NCBI GenBank assembly: GCA_015075185.1
Contig: JABTUW010000002.1
Span: 930,001-994,000, forward strand
Origin: Anaerolineales bacterium
GTDB taxonomy: Bacteria > Chloroflexota > Anaerolineae > 4572-78 > J111
Length of the DNA: 64,000 nt
Direction of reading: 5' to 3'
Positions 16,716 through 25,674 of the stretch are shown piece by piece (the stretch's first letter is position 1; every line of letters begins with the position of its first letter). Under the pieces are notes generated by a model. It had not been told where the DNA came from, did not search any database, and was given only the letters and a program-made list of their open reading frames with translations. Made by a program: the position numbers and the translations under genes.

Positions 16716-17774
16716 TTATTGATTAACCCTCGCACCAGAGTGTTGATCTTTAAAGCTGACAGTTACCTCAAAATTACCGTAGCGATTCATGCCTGTTTGG
16801 ATAACGCCACCCAATTTTTCCAAATACGGGCGGGCTGTAGGTAAGGCGGCATCCACGGGCCGGGCCGCACCATTGTCAGTCAAGCTAAAAATCAATTGTT
16901 CATCCCGACGGACCAGTTGAATGACAATATGCGAAGCACGCCCCTGGTTGATGGCCTCGTCCAGGGCTTCCTGTGCTACTCGAAAGAGAGCTAGCTCAAG
17001 CGAGGCAGACAGCCGTTCGCGCAATGGTTCAAGAGCCAGGGTTATTTGCAGGCCATGAACACGCATAGCTTGGCCAGTCAGACTCTCTAGAGCCGGAGTC
17101 AAGCCCAGGCTTTCGAGGATAGTTGGATGAAGATTAGTCGCGAGGTCTTGGGCTTGCTGGAAGATTTGGCGCGCCAGGGTGATTAGCATCATCATGGCCC
17201 CTTGCACCACAGGGTTGGGTTGCAGGCTTTGTTCATAAATATTGGCCTGGGCCAATAATAATCGGAGGGGAGTCATCACATTGTTTTGAAGTAAGGCCGC
17301 CAAGCGATGGCGTTCTGTTTCCAGCGCCTTTACCATATCCTCAATCGTGGCGGAGTCAGGCAATTCGGTGAATGCTGGCAGGTTGGTCAAGGCTGGCTCG
17401 GCTGGAAGAAGGGAGGCCGGTGATATTTCAGTTTTGAGTTCGGTAAGACTGAGTTCTTGGTTTGGCTGGGTAACGACCAAAGACTCTTTAGAAAACGACT
17501 CCAAAGTTGAGAATGGATCAGCAAGAGAGAGGCGAAAGGGTTTTTGGGGGATGTTTCTAACTGCATCGAAGCCGGCGATAGAGTCAGGTTTTTCCATTTC
17601 CTCTAACACCGTCAATTTTTCTTGCTGTTCGGCTATCGCTACTTGGATATCCTCAATTTCTGTCAAAATTGTGGGGGATGCATCTAAACCATAGAGGGCT
17701 TTCCGTTCTTCGAGGATTTGTAGCCGGCGGTGGAGATTGATCAACACTCTTCTTAAGTGGTCTCTTTGGGACAT
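16716..17774 (-). CDS. Histidine-kinase-like protein without the phospho-accepting His
   Basis: The N-terminal ~55 residues form a coiled coil (LRRVLINLHRRLQILEERKA, then ILTEIEDIQVAIAEQQEKL). I recall this pattern as an N-terminal module of Chloroflexota signalling proteins. A linker follows, then a HisKA_3-like helix and a NarL-type HATPase domain: N-box FRVAQEALDEAINQGRASHIVI, G-box LTDNGAARP. At the H-box, where ERxRIARELHD is expected, the protein has TERHRLAALLQNN, so the histidine is replaced by glutamine. It may bind ATP and act as a scaffold or pseudokinase. A GAGGGG precedes the ATG. It lies between the pentapeptide gene (18 bp) and the CpaF-like gene (22 bp). Confidence 0.75.
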   Translation of the reverse strand: MSQRDHLRRVLINLHRRLQILEERKALYGLDASPTILTEIEDIQVAIAEQQEKLTVLEEMEKPDSIAGFDAVRNIPQKPFRLSLADPFSTLESFSKESLVVTQPNQELSLTELKTEISPASLLPAEPALTNLPAFTELPDSATIEDMVKALETERHRLAALLQNNVMTPLRLLLAQANIYEQSLQPNPVVQGAMMMLITLARQIFQQAQDLATNLHPTILESLGLTPALESLTGQAMRVHGLQITLALEPLRERLSASLELALFRVAQEALDEAINQGRASHIVIQLVRRDEQLIFSLTDNGAARPVDAALPTARPYLEKLGGVIQTGMNRYGNFEVTVSFKDQHSGARVNQ

Positions 17775-17792
17775 ACACCCCTCTTCTTGAAC

Positions 17793-18320
17793 TCACGGGT
17801 GAATTGTCCCATCGGGCATAATCGCCCCTTTAAGACTTTTGGCCCGGCTGAGCTGCTCTTCGGTCACGTTGGCCCCGGTTAAATCGGCGCGGACCAAATT
17901 GGCGTCTTCCAGATTAGCCTTGAGCATATCGGCTACTTTCAAACCGGCTCCCCGCAGGCTCGACTCAATCAACTTGGCGCTGGTTAAATAGGCGTCGGTT
18001 AAATTGGCATTCCGCAGGCTGGCGTCAAGTAAATCCACCTCCTGCATTTGCGCTCTAACCAGATTGGCCCCTAATAACTCGGCATTTTTCATCTTGGCTC
18101 TGGCCAAATTGGCATCGGTCAAGGTGGCCCCGGTTAGATCGGCTCCTTCCAGATTCACTTCGCTCAAGTTGGCCCCGCTTAAGTTGGCATAGCGCAGGTT
18201 AACCTTGCTCAGGTCGGCTCCGCTCAAATCTGCCTGGCTCAAATCGGCGTTACGAAGATCGGGGATTTCACCCTGGGTGCGAGCTGCGGTAATCAATTGT
18301 AAAAGTTCTTCACGTTTCAT
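17793..18320 (-). CDS. Pentapeptide-repeat protein
   Basis: From residue ~20 to 165 the protein consists of tandem A(D/N)LxxA-type pentapeptides (ADLSQADLSGADLS, LEGADLTGATLTDANL), about 28 units, which fold into a right-handed four-sided beta helix. The N-terminal ~18 residues (KREELLQLITAARTQGEIP) and the C-terminal MPDGTIHP cap the helix. Members range from DNA-mimicking gyrase inhibitors to simple scaffolds; no specific role can be read. The ATG at 18320 is preferred over a GTG three codons earlier. It is the first gene of a three-gene minus-strand unit with the pseudokinase and the CpaF-like ATPase, so it may be an adaptor for them. Confidence 0.87.
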   Translation of the reverse strand: MKREELLQLITAARTQGEIPDLRNADLSQADLSGADLSKVNLRYANLSGANLSEVNLEGADLTGATLTDANLARAKMKNAELLGANLVRAQMQEVDLLDASLRNANLTDAYLTSAKLIESSLRGAGLKVADMLKANLEDANLVRADLTGANVTEEQLSRAKSLKGAIMPDGTIHP

Positions 18321-18372
18321 GCTGACCACTTTCGACGGGGTCTATATTTAATCCGTCACGCTAAATTCATTG

Positions 18373-19443
18373 CTATTGCCGGTATTTTACCATCAATTGC
18401 TGCAATTCGTCTAGTGGCAGGGCATGGGCTGTGCGCCCCTTAAAACCGGCCAATGTTTCGGCAGCGGTCAAAGCATTGAGAATAGCCTCTTCGACCGCCT
18501 CAGCCACAGCTTCGAAAAACCGGTTCAGGTGATGGTGGGGCAGCATTTTAAGATCATATAATCCCTCACCGCTGCCGGGGAAGTGATTGCCGGTAGCAAA
18601 GGCAATAAAGATATCGCCGCTGCCGTTATGCCCCACCCCGCCCACCCGGGCCAGGCCGACCGTCGCCCGTTGGGCCAGCCGCTTGCATTGAACCGGGATC
18701 AGCGGGGCATCGGTGGCGACCACAATAATAATGGAGCCGCCGCAGGGCGGCTCGACCCAGGGCAGGGGTGTATGTTCGGGACCGATTTTGCGTCCCGCCG
18801 GTACGCCATCTACCCGCAGCAGTGCCCGGTCGCCGTAGTTAGCCTGCACCAGCGCTCCGACCGTATAGCGGCCGCTGGGGCAATCAACCAGGCGTGAGGC
18901 CGTGCCTATACCACCCTTAAAGTCGTGGCAAATCATGCCCGTCCCCCCGCCAACATTGCCCTCCTCGACCGGGCCGTCTCTGGCCGTACGCAGGGCGGCG
19001 TAGACGTGCTCCTTGGTCAGGTGAAAGGCGTCAATATCGTTGAGCCAGCCATCGTAGGTTTCGGCCACAACCGGCAGGGCCGAACTATCGGAAAGGTCAT
19101 TTTCTTTCGCATAAGCAACAAGACTATCCCGTACAATCCCAACTTGATGCGAGTTGGTGATGGCGATAGGGTAGCACAGCAGGCCCGACTCGGCCAGCCA
19201 GTGGACGCCGGTCATCTCGCCGGTGCCGTTGAAGGTGTGGTAAGCGGCAAAGGCATTGTCGGTCCAGATGTTGCCTTCGCGGGGCACAATCATCGTCACC
19301 CCGGTGCGGGCCACCCGCGGCTCATCGTAAATGAGGGTGGTCTGGCCCACCCACACTCCCGGCACATCGGTAATGGCATTGTGCGGGCCGGGCGGTAGTG
19401 TGCCAATGGTGATGCCTAAATCTCGTAAACGGGCGCGAGCCAT
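18373..19443 (-). CDS. P1-family peptidase (DmpA-like aminopeptidase), copy A
   Basis: The 356-residue protein is a peptidase of the DmpA/BapA family (P1, N-terminal-nucleophile hydrolases). Family hallmarks are GPHNAITDVPGVWVGQTT near the N-terminus, EEGNVGGGTGMICHDFKGGIG in the middle, and PPCGGSIIIVVATDAPL, where Gly-Ser marks the expected autocleavage site and catalytic serine. Such enzymes remove N-terminal residues, including beta-amino acids and D-amino acid esters or amides. A paralogue (copy B) lies 1.2 kb upstream on the same strand with a membrane protein gene between. No signal peptide is seen, so it probably acts in the cytoplasm, on peptides brought in by the ABC transporter at 24-30 kb. 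Confidence 0.92.
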   Translation of the reverse strand: MARARLRDLGITIGTLPPGPHNAITDVPGVWVGQTTLIYDEPRVARTGVTMIVPREGNIWTDNAFAAYHTFNGTGEMTGVHWLAESGLLCYPIAITNSHQVGIVRDSLVAYAKENDLSDSSALPVVAETYDGWLNDIDAFHLTKEHVYAALRTARDGPVEEGNVGGGTGMICHDFKGGIGTASRLVDCPSGRYTVGALVQANYGDRALLRVDGVPAGRKIGPEHTPLPWVEPPCGGSIIIVVATDAPLIPVQCKRLAQRATVGLARVGGVGHNGSGDIFIAFATGNHFPGSGEGLYDLKMLPHHHLNRFFEAVAEAVEEAILNALTAAETLAGFKGRTAHALPLDELQQLMVKYRQ

Positions 19444-19474
19444 AGGTTAACTCCTTATGATATAGGCTTGGTTT

Positions 19475-20689
19475 TCACTCACTATTTTGAGCCGGAATAA
19501 AGCTGCGGATCAGCTCGGCCATTTTTGTTCCGCTGCCGCCGCTGCGCAACCCGATCATTTTGCCCGAGGCCAGCATCAGCATAACCTGGCCGCCCATCTC
19601 GCGAATCTCGGCAATCTCGGAGAACGGTAACTCGATCACTTTGCGGCCAAGCCAGCCGGGCCGGGTGATGGTGGCTCGATGCTGGATTTTATCAAAGGTG
19701 GCTGTCTGGGCTTGAGAGTAGCTGATAGTAATTCCAAGACCGAGCAGGAAAAAGATACCCACTACCATAGCCATGCCTCCCAAGAACAACCAGTTCGCTC
19801 CCCGGCTGGGGCCCCCTTCCCGGCAGATAAGGTCAACCAGCCAGAGGCCGGGCAACATCAGAATAAGACCAAACCAAACACCGGGTTTCTCCGGGTTAAT
19901 GCGGAGAGTCAGCTTTGTCGGCGTTTGCTCCACCAGCTCAAACGGTTTCACGGGAGGCGGCTTTTTGCCTTTTGCAGCCGGTAGGGTTTCAGGCTGCACT
20001 CTACGGCCCGGCCAGCTCCTCCACGAGCCAGCGCAGCCGGCCAAAAATAGAAAGCCACCCACTGCCAGCGCAGTTAGCGCCGCTCGCCAGTCATTCTGCT
20101 CAATCACCAGGTTTGACTCGGCTGAGTCGGTGAAATGTTTAAGCCGCTCTGTCGTGTCCAGGGGAAAGCCGTAGAGACCGGACTCTCCCCCGGCGGCGAC
20201 AATGACCACTAGCTCGCCTACTCCGCCGCTCAAGGGTTCTACTCTAGCTGTTTTTACCCCTTTGAATGACTCGGTTCGCTGGGTGCTTGCTCCCCACCAG
20301 CGGCGTTCGATCAGGGTACAATCAATTTGCTTCGGCTCAGGACGCTGGCAGGTAAAGGTAATAGCCCCGGCCCGGTTGATGCCGGCCATGAGCAGCGCTC
20401 CGCCGAAGCCGGCCACCAGGACCCAAAGGATGGCTAACCAACTTGCCTGTCTCTTAAGCCGGCGCATGCGGTAGCCCAGGAGTCCTCCGGCCAAAGCTCC
20501 CCCGCCGACCCCGCCGATGACCAGGGTTGTCCACGGGTCATCCAGCCCAAAATCAAGCCCCAACGCCGCCGCCCCGATTTGTGCCGGAAAACTGGCAATA
20601 AAGCCGGCCATAGCCCCGGCCCCGGTTGCCAGCACTGGGTGGTTAAACTGCTCGATTTCAATGCCGCCTCTGGGGCGTTCTCGTTTCAC
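19475..20689 (-). CDS. Membrane protein of unknown function between two peptidase genes
   Basis: I do not recognise this 404-residue protein. It starts with GTG at 20689, three bases after the stop of the upstream peptidase, and AGAGG within that stop region is its ribosome binding site. Two N-terminal hydrophobic segments are glycine-rich (VIGGVGGGALAGGLLGY, LAILWVLVAGFGGALLMAGI). An extracytoplasmic domain of ~80 residues with two Cys follows. Two more helices come next, then a Pro-rich loop and two closing helices (PGVWFGLILMLPGLWLV, WLFLGGMAMVVGIFFLLGLGI). The last ~60 residues form a PH-like beta-rich part (TFDKIQHRATITRPGWLG, SEIAEIREMGG). The tight coupling suggests a role with the P1 peptidases. 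Confidence 0.75.
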   Translation of the reverse strand: MKRERPRGGIEIEQFNHPVLATGAGAMAGFIASFPAQIGAAALGLDFGLDDPWTTLVIGGVGGGALAGGLLGYRMRRLKRQASWLAILWVLVAGFGGALLMAGINRAGAITFTCQRPEPKQIDCTLIERRWWGASTQRTESFKGVKTARVEPLSGGVGELVVIVAAGGESGLYGFPLDTTERLKHFTDSAESNLVIEQNDWRAALTALAVGGFLFLAGCAGSWRSWPGRRVQPETLPAAKGKKPPPVKPFELVEQTPTKLTLRINPEKPGVWFGLILMLPGLWLVDLICREGGPSRGANWLFLGGMAMVVGIFFLLGLGITISYSQAQTATFDKIQHRATITRPGWLGRKVIELPFSEIAEIREMGGQVMLMLASGKMIGLRSGGSGTKMAELIRSFIPAQNSE

Positions 20690-20692
20690 GAG

Positions 20693-21778
20693 TTACCTCT
20701 TGCTGTCTGACGGCCGGTACATGGCCATCACCCGCTGCAACTCGTCTAAAGGCAGCTCGCAGGCGATGCGGCCCTTGAAGCCGACCATCGTTTCAGCCTT
20801 GGTCAGGCAGTTGAGAATGGCTTCTTCTACCGCTTCGGCCACGGCTTCAAAAAAGGGGTTGAGGTGCTCATGGGGGATCATCTCCAGGCTGCGCCGCCCG
20901 GTGATATCCGCGTAGATGTGGTTGCCGGTGGCAAAGCACAAAAAGATGTCGCCGCTGCCATTGTGACCAATCCCGCCAACACGGGCCAGGCCGACCGTGG
21001 CCCGCTGGGCCAGGCGTTTGCACTGCATCGGTAGCAGGGGAGCGTCGGTGGCAATGACGACGATGATCGAGCCACCTTGCGGGGGTTCGTCCCAGGGCAG
21101 GGGAACTACCTCCGGGCCAATCTCGCGGCCAACCGGGACGCCGTCTACTCGCAGCGTGTGGCGGTCGCCGTAATTGGACTGCACCAGCACGCCAATGGTG
21201 TAGAGGCCGCTTTTGCTGTCAACCAGGCGCGAGGAATTGCCGATGCCGCCCTTAAAATCGTGGCAAATCATACCCGTCCCGCCGCCGACATTGCCTTCCT
21301 CGACCGGGCCGCTGTTGGCAATGGCCAGGGCCTCGTGGACGTGATCTTCGGTCAGGTGAAAGGCGTCAATTTCGCTCAGCCAGCCGTCGTAGGTTTCGGC
21401 GACGATAGGCAGCTTGAAACCCCGGCTCTCGAAATTTTCCACGTCGTGCCAAATCAAGGCATCGCGGACCACGCCAACCTGGTTGGTGTTGGTCAGGCCA
21501 ATGGGCGAGCCGAGCATGCCGGACTCTTCCAGCCACAATAAGCCGGTCATTTCCCCGTTGCCGTTGAAGGAGTGATACCCGGCAAAGGCGCGGTCGTCGC
21601 GGATTTCATCCTCGCGGGGCACTATGACCGTTACCCCGGTGCGAGCGACATACGGCTCGTCGAAAATCACCGTGGTATGGCCGACCAGCACTCCCGGTAC
21701 ATCGGTGATGGCGTTGTGCGGCCCGGTCGGCATCGAACCGATGACAATCCCTAAATCTCGTAATCTTCTGCGTGTCAT
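20693..21778 (-). CDS. P1-family peptidase (DmpA-like aminopeptidase), copy B
   Basis: The ATG at 21778 has an ideal AGGAGGG five bases upstream, so I prefer it over an ATG five codons earlier (361 residues). The protein is clearly a paralogue of copy A: it shares GPHNAITDVPGV, DEPxVARTGVT, EEGNVGGGTGMICHDFKGG and GGSIIVV(I/V)ATDAPL with the Gly-Ser autocleavage site. Differences cluster in the 90-130 region and at GNHIYADITGRRS, so the two may prefer different N-terminal residues. It heads a tightly packed three-gene unit with the membrane protein and copy A. Confidence 0.92.
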   Translation of the reverse strand: MTRRRLRDLGIVIGSMPTGPHNAITDVPGVLVGHTTVIFDEPYVARTGVTVIVPREDEIRDDRAFAGYHSFNGNGEMTGLLWLEESGMLGSPIGLTNTNQVGVVRDALIWHDVENFESRGFKLPIVAETYDGWLSEIDAFHLTEDHVHEALAIANSGPVEEGNVGGGTGMICHDFKGGIGNSSRLVDSKSGLYTIGVLVQSNYGDRHTLRVDGVPVGREIGPEVVPLPWDEPPQGGSIIVVIATDAPLLPMQCKRLAQRATVGLARVGGIGHNGSGDIFLCFATGNHIYADITGRRSLEMIPHEHLNPFFEAVAEAVEEAILNCLTKAETMVGFKGRIACELPLDELQRVMAMYRPSDSKR

Positions 21779-21861
21779 AAACCCTCCTATCATTTACCCT
21801 AGCCCAAATCTAGCACAAGGAGGGCCATTTGGTCAAGTAAATTGATGGGCGTGATGATCTC

Positions 21862-21946
21862 TTGACAGGCAAAAAACTTTCTGATATAGTGAGCGCACCA
21901 ACCCGACCCACGTTTCACGATGGACCAACTTGCTGAGTGTCCATCG
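21862..21946 (+). promoter_or_regulatory. Promoter and hairpin leader of the flavin oxidase gene
   Basis: TTGACA (21862-21867) and TATAGT (21885-21890) are 17 bp apart, a strong sigma70 match. The resulting leader would be about 160 nt. In it, CGATGGAC (21918-21925) and GTCCATCG (21939-21946) form a perfect 8-bp stem with a 13-nt loop. I could not match the leader to a known riboswitch class. Confidence 0.7.
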
Positions 21947-22056
21947 CATTTCCCCTCCAAGCAGCCATCTGAAGGCAGTTGACGACTCATCTGGCCCGTT
22001 GAAGTTTACCGCCAGTTCCGGTTAAAATTATCTCCAGGAAAAATTTACGTCAACCC

Positions 22057-23259
22057 ATGAAGCAAGATTATGAATATATTGTTCTCGGTTTAGGCGGTCT
22101 GGGCAGCGGCGCGGCTTATTGGCTGTCGCGCCGGGCGGGCCGCGAAGTGTTGGGATTGGAACAGTTTGAAATCGGCCACGTGCGGGGCGGGTCGCAGGAC
22201 CACTCCCGAATCATTCGGCTGTCGTACCACACCCCGGAGTATGTCCGGCTGTCCAAGCAAGCCTACGCCGCCTGGGCGGTGCTGGAAGAAGAAGCTGATG
22301 AAAACCTGATTGTGAAAACCGGCGGTCTCGACCTGTGGCCGGCGGTGAGCGCCATCCCCAGCGAGGATTACACCCGGAGCATGCAAGCGTGCGATGTGCC
22401 CTTTGAACACCTCGACGCCGCCGAAATTATGCGCCGCTGGCCCCAGTTCCGCCTGACCGAAGACATCTACGCGCTTTATCAGGCCGAGAGCGGGATTGCC
22501 CCGGCGGCCAGGTGTAACGCGGCCCACCAGCAGATAGCCCGGGCCAACGGGGCGACATTGCTGGACAACACGCCGATTAGCGCCGTCCGGCCCCTTAACG
22601 GCGAAGTGGAAGTGGTGGCCGGGGGAACGACCTACCGCTGCCGCAAGCTGGTCATTGCCGCCGGGGCCTGGACGAACAACATCCTGGCTCATTTCCCTTC
22701 TCACTCTCAGGGAGGGGTTGGGGGAGGGTCCGCTTTTAAATTACCCTTGACCGTTACCCAGGAGCAGGTGACATACTTTGCCACGCCGCACCTGGCCGAT
22801 TTTGCCCCGGAACGTTTTCCCATCTGGATTTGGATGGACGAGCCATGCTTCTATGGCTTTCCCGTTTACGGGGAGCCGGCAACCAAGACGGCCCAGGATG
22901 TGGGCGGCGAAGAAGTGACAGCGGAGACGCGCAGTTTTGAGCCGAATCCGGCTAACGCCCAACGGGTCGAGCACTTTCTGCAAAAATATATTCCTACCGC
23001 TTTCGGCCCGGTCCTCTACACCAAAACTTGCCTCTACACCATGCCCCCCGACCGTGATTTTGTAATTGATACCATTCCCGGCTACGATAATTGCAGCGTT
23101 GCCGTTGGCGCGGGTCATGCTTTTAAATTTGCCTCGCTGCTGGGTAAAATTTTGAGTGAACTGGCCATAGATGGCAGGAGCGAGAGTAATCTTGAGCCGT
23201 TCAAAATTGACCGGCCTATTTTGCAAATGGAGAATCCCCCCAAGAGTTTTATGGTTTAG
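22057..23259 (+). CDS. Sarcosine oxidase-like FAD-dependent amine oxidase
   Basis: The N-terminal dinucleotide fold reads YIVLGLGGLGSGAAYWLSRR, followed by the flavin-binding GGSQDHSRIIR. The C-terminal TKTCLYTMPPDRDF contains the cysteine to which FAD is covalently attached in monomeric sarcosine oxidase and N-methyltryptophan oxidase, and GAGHAFKFASLLG completes the site. The enzyme should oxidise a secondary or tertiary amino acid with O2, giving H2O2 and formaldehyde or an imine. Around residue 215-228 an in-frame repeat element adds PSHSQGGVGGGSA. A strong promoter and a structured leader lie upstream. With the Rieske oxygenase and peptide uptake genes it suggests use of methylated amines or N-methyl amino acids. 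Confidence 0.88.
   Translation: MKQDYEYIVLGLGGLGSGAAYWLSRRAGREVLGLEQFEIGHVRGGSQDHSRIIRLSYHTPEYVRLSKQAYAAWAVLEEEADENLIVKTGGLDLWPAVSAIPSEDYTRSMQACDVPFEHLDAAEIMRRWPQFRLTEDIYALYQAESGIAPAARCNAAHQQIARANGATLLDNTPISAVRPLNGEVEVVAGGTTYRCRKLVIAAGAWTNNILAHFPSHSQGGVGGGSAFKLPLTVTQEQVTYFATPHLADFAPERFPIWIWMDEPCFYGFPVYGEPATKTAQDVGGEEVTAETRSFEPNPANAQRVEHFLQKYIPTAFGPVLYTKTCLYTMPPDRDFVIDTIPGYDNCSVAVGAGHAFKFASLLGKILSELAIDGRSESNLEPFKIDRPILQMENPPKSFMV
22695..22731. repeat. G-rich repeat element in frame in the oxidase gene
   Basis: The stretch contains GGGAGGGGTTGGGGGAGGG, the reverse-complement form of the C-rich word seen at 1629-1685. It is read in frame and codes a Ser/Gly-rich loop that looks foreign to the family. 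Confidence 0.75.
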
Positions 23260-23295
23260 TATTGAGGGGCGGCGTCCCTGAGAGTCGTCATTATT

Positions 23296-23799
23296 GTGAA
23301 ATCTAGTGAGCGGCCCGTTATTGATCTGCCTTACACCTCACAGGAGTGGGCCTTGGAAGTGATCGCGCTAGGCGGCCTTGCCCTCATTATTGGGATGCTC
23401 AGTCTGGCCTGGTTCGATTTGCCCGCTTTGGTTCCAACACATTTTGGGCCGTCGGGCCGCGCTGACGCCTGGGGAGATAAACGGAGCATCCTTATCCTGC
23501 CCGTCATGAGTGTTATTTTGTATCTCATGCTGACGGTGACCAACCGGTATCCACATAAATTCAATTATCTCTGGCCGATCACGGCCCAAAATGCCCGTGA
23601 GCAGTATCGTTTGGCTCGTTTACTACTAGCCTGGCTCAAAGCTGAAGTGATCATCCTCTTCACTTTTCTGGAATGGATGACAATCCGCGTGGCTTTGGGG
23701 CAGGCAGCAGGATTGGGGAGTATCTTTCTACCCATTGTTTTAGGAGTGATTTTTGGTACAGTAGGGATCTATTTTTATTTCGCCTATATGAAAAGATAG
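23296..23799 (+). CDS. DUF1648-type membrane protein
   Basis: The 167-residue protein starts with GTG at 23296. It has four hydrophobic segments and the DUF1648 signature LPALVPTHFGPSGRADAWGDK between the first and second, as in SdpI-like immunity proteins and related membrane proteins. The DUF6090-like C-terminal half of SdpI is absent, so it is a short version. SdpI of Bacillus gives immunity against a secreted toxin and binds a repressor, but such a role is not indicated here. It lies in the same direction between the flavin oxidase and the ABC transporter operon, without an obvious link to either. Confidence 0.78.
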   Translation: MKSSERPVIDLPYTSQEWALEVIALGGLALIIGMLSLAWFDLPALVPTHFGPSGRADAWGDKRSILILPVMSVILYLMLTVTNRYPHKFNYLWPITAQNAREQYRLARLLLAWLKAEVIILFTFLEWMTIRVALGQAAGLGSIFLPIVLGVIFGTVGIYFYFAYMKR

Positions 23800-23827
23800 G
23801 AAGCACGGGGACACATATGATTCCCCT

Positions 23828-23855
23828 GTCTACCGTTTACTGTCCACTGTCTACT
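23828..23855. repeat. Four tandem heptamers just before the substrate-binding protein gene
   Basis: GTCTACC, GTTTACT, GTCCACT and GTCTACT follow one another. A T-run and AGGAGGAG (ribosome binding site) come directly after. The same arrangement occurs before the phosphoglucomutase gene at 38385-38412. Confidence 0.85.
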
Positions 23856-23872
23856 TTTTTAGGAGGAGTTAG

Positions 23873-25672
23873 ATGTTAAAGAAAAGAAGTTTCCTTTTAT
23901 TGATCTTGGCTCTGGCTTTATCGTTGGCCGCGTGCGGCGGCGGCGCGGCGCAGCCGGAAACGGAAAAGCCGGCCGACAGCGGGGCGCAGTCGGAGGTGGC
24001 CACTGCAGCGCCAGCGGCCACAACCGAAGCGAAGACCGAAGCCACCGCAGCCCCGGCGGAAACAACCGAGCCAGCCCCGGCGACAGAGGAAGCGGCGGCT
24101 GCCAGCGGCGGCACCCTGCGCTTTGGCTGGAACGGCAGCCCTGATACGTTGAACCCCGGCACCTTTATCTTGTACGAAGCGTATGTTATCGCCGACTTGG
24201 TTTATGACACGATGTTCGACCTGCAGCTTGACGGCACCTTCAAGCCCTCGCTGGCCGAAAGCTATGATGTCTCCGCCGATGGCAAAACCTGGACTTTCAA
24301 AATTAAGTCAGGGGTCAAGTTCCACGACGGCCAGCCCTTAACGGCAAAAGACGTGGCCTTTACGTACAACTACTACCGCAGCCACCCCGATTTTCCCTAC
24401 ATGGTCACCTACGGCGAGAAGTTCGAAAGCGTCGAGGCCACCGACGACACCACTGTAGTGATCAAACTTACCGACGCCATCCCCAATATTGAAGCCCAGT
24501 TGTACGCCCAATATGTTCTGCCCGAACATATCTGGTCCAAATATGAAGAGGCTACTGCCGCCGTCGAATTTGAAAACGTGGAGATGATTGGCAGCGGCGC
24601 CTTCAAAATGGTCGAATACAAACAAAATGAATTTGTCCACCTGGCTGCGAATAAAGATTATTTTGACGGAGCGCCCAAGGTGGATGAGGTTATTTTCCAG
24701 ACCTTTGGCAACCCGGATGCTTTGGTGCAGGCCCTGACCACCGGGCAGGTTGATGTCATTAGAGACATCCCTTCGACCGCGGTGCCGACGCTGCGCAATA
24801 ATGCGGATATTGGCCTGGTGATTGGCGCGCCCCGCGACCCAAGCGTGCGCGACATCATCCTCAATCAACTCGCACCCGAAAATTGCCCTCCCGAAGACGG
24901 CAAATGTACCGGCCATCCGGCCCTGCGTGACCGCAACGTCCGTCTGGCCCTGGCCCACGCCACCGACAAGCAAAATATTATTGACGTGGCTATGCTTGGC
25001 CTGGCCACGCCAGGCCTGACGCTCGTCCCTGATAGCATGGGTCACTGGTATAACAATACCCTTGAGGATTACGCCTATGATCCGGCCCAGGCCAACCAGA
25101 TACTCGACGATGCTGGTTACAAAGACACCGATGGCGACGGTGTGCGCGAGATGCCTGATGGCAGCAAACCATTGAGCTTTCGGCTCTATTGGCCCAATGA
25201 CGTGGGCGAAGCGCCACGCATTGCGGATCTGCTGGCCGATAGCTGGAATCAGGCTGGGATAAAGGTTGAGCCGCAGGCATTCGACCCTGATGCCCTGACC
25301 ACAGCCTGCTGTCCTGCTTTTGACTACGACATTATGATCTGGGGCTGGGCCTGGGGGCCCGACCCTGACGGAGCGCTCCAGGTTTATCGGACATCCGATA
25401 TTGTCAGCGGATACAATGAAACAGGTTATGCCAGTTCCAAATTTGATGAACTATACCAACAACAGTCCATTGAGCTTGATCCGCAAAAACGCCGCGATAT
25501 TGTCTGGGAGATGCAAAAAATGACCTTTGAGGATGTGGTTTATATCATTCCCTATTATCAGCAAGATGTCCAGGCTTATCGCAAGGATCGCTTCCAGGGC
25601 TGGATGACCGACGTGCCTAAAGTTGCCCTGGAAGATTTTAGCCAGCTCATGATAGTCCAACCCGTCCAGTAA
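23873..25672 (+). CDS. Peptide ABC transporter substrate-binding lipoprotein
   Basis: A lipoprotein signal ends at LSLAAC with Cys21. A ~55-residue Thr/Glu/Ala-rich linker follows, and then an SBP_bac_5 domain (family of DppA/OppA). Characteristic phrases are GTLRFGWNGSPDTLNPGT, LAESYDVSADGKTWTFKIKSGVKFHDGQPLTAKDVAFTY and the late DYDIMIWGWAWGPDPD. The protein binds di- or oligopeptides outside the cell and delivers them to the permeases encoded downstream. An AAGGAGGAG-like site precedes the ATG. A large repeat element follows the stop directly. It is the first gene of a five-gene unit (binding protein, two permeases, two ATPases). Confidence 0.93.
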   Translation: MLKKRSFLLLILALALSLAACGGGAAQPETEKPADSGAQSEVATAAPAATTEAKTEATAAPAETTEPAPATEEAAAASGGTLRFGWNGSPDTLNPGTFILYEAYVIADLVYDTMFDLQLDGTFKPSLAESYDVSADGKTWTFKIKSGVKFHDGQPLTAKDVAFTYNYYRSHPDFPYMVTYGEKFESVEATDDTTVVIKLTDAIPNIEAQLYAQYVLPEHIWSKYEEATAAVEFENVEMIGSGAFKMVEYKQNEFVHLAANKDYFDGAPKVDEVIFQTFGNPDALVQALTTGQVDVIRDIPSTAVPTLRNNADIGLVIGAPRDPSVRDIILNQLAPENCPPEDGKCTGHPALRDRNVRLALAHATDKQNIIDVAMLGLATPGLTLVPDSMGHWYNNTLEDYAYDPAQANQILDDAGYKDTDGDGVREMPDGSKPLSFRLYWPNDVGEAPRIADLLADSWNQAGIKVEPQAFDPDALTTACCPAFDYDIMIWGWAWGPDPDGALQVYRTSDIVSGYNETGYASSKFDELYQQQSIELDPQKRRDIVWEMQKMTFEDVVYIIPYYQQDVQAYRKDRFQGWMTDVPKVALEDFSQLMIVQPVQ

Positions 25673-25674
25673 CA

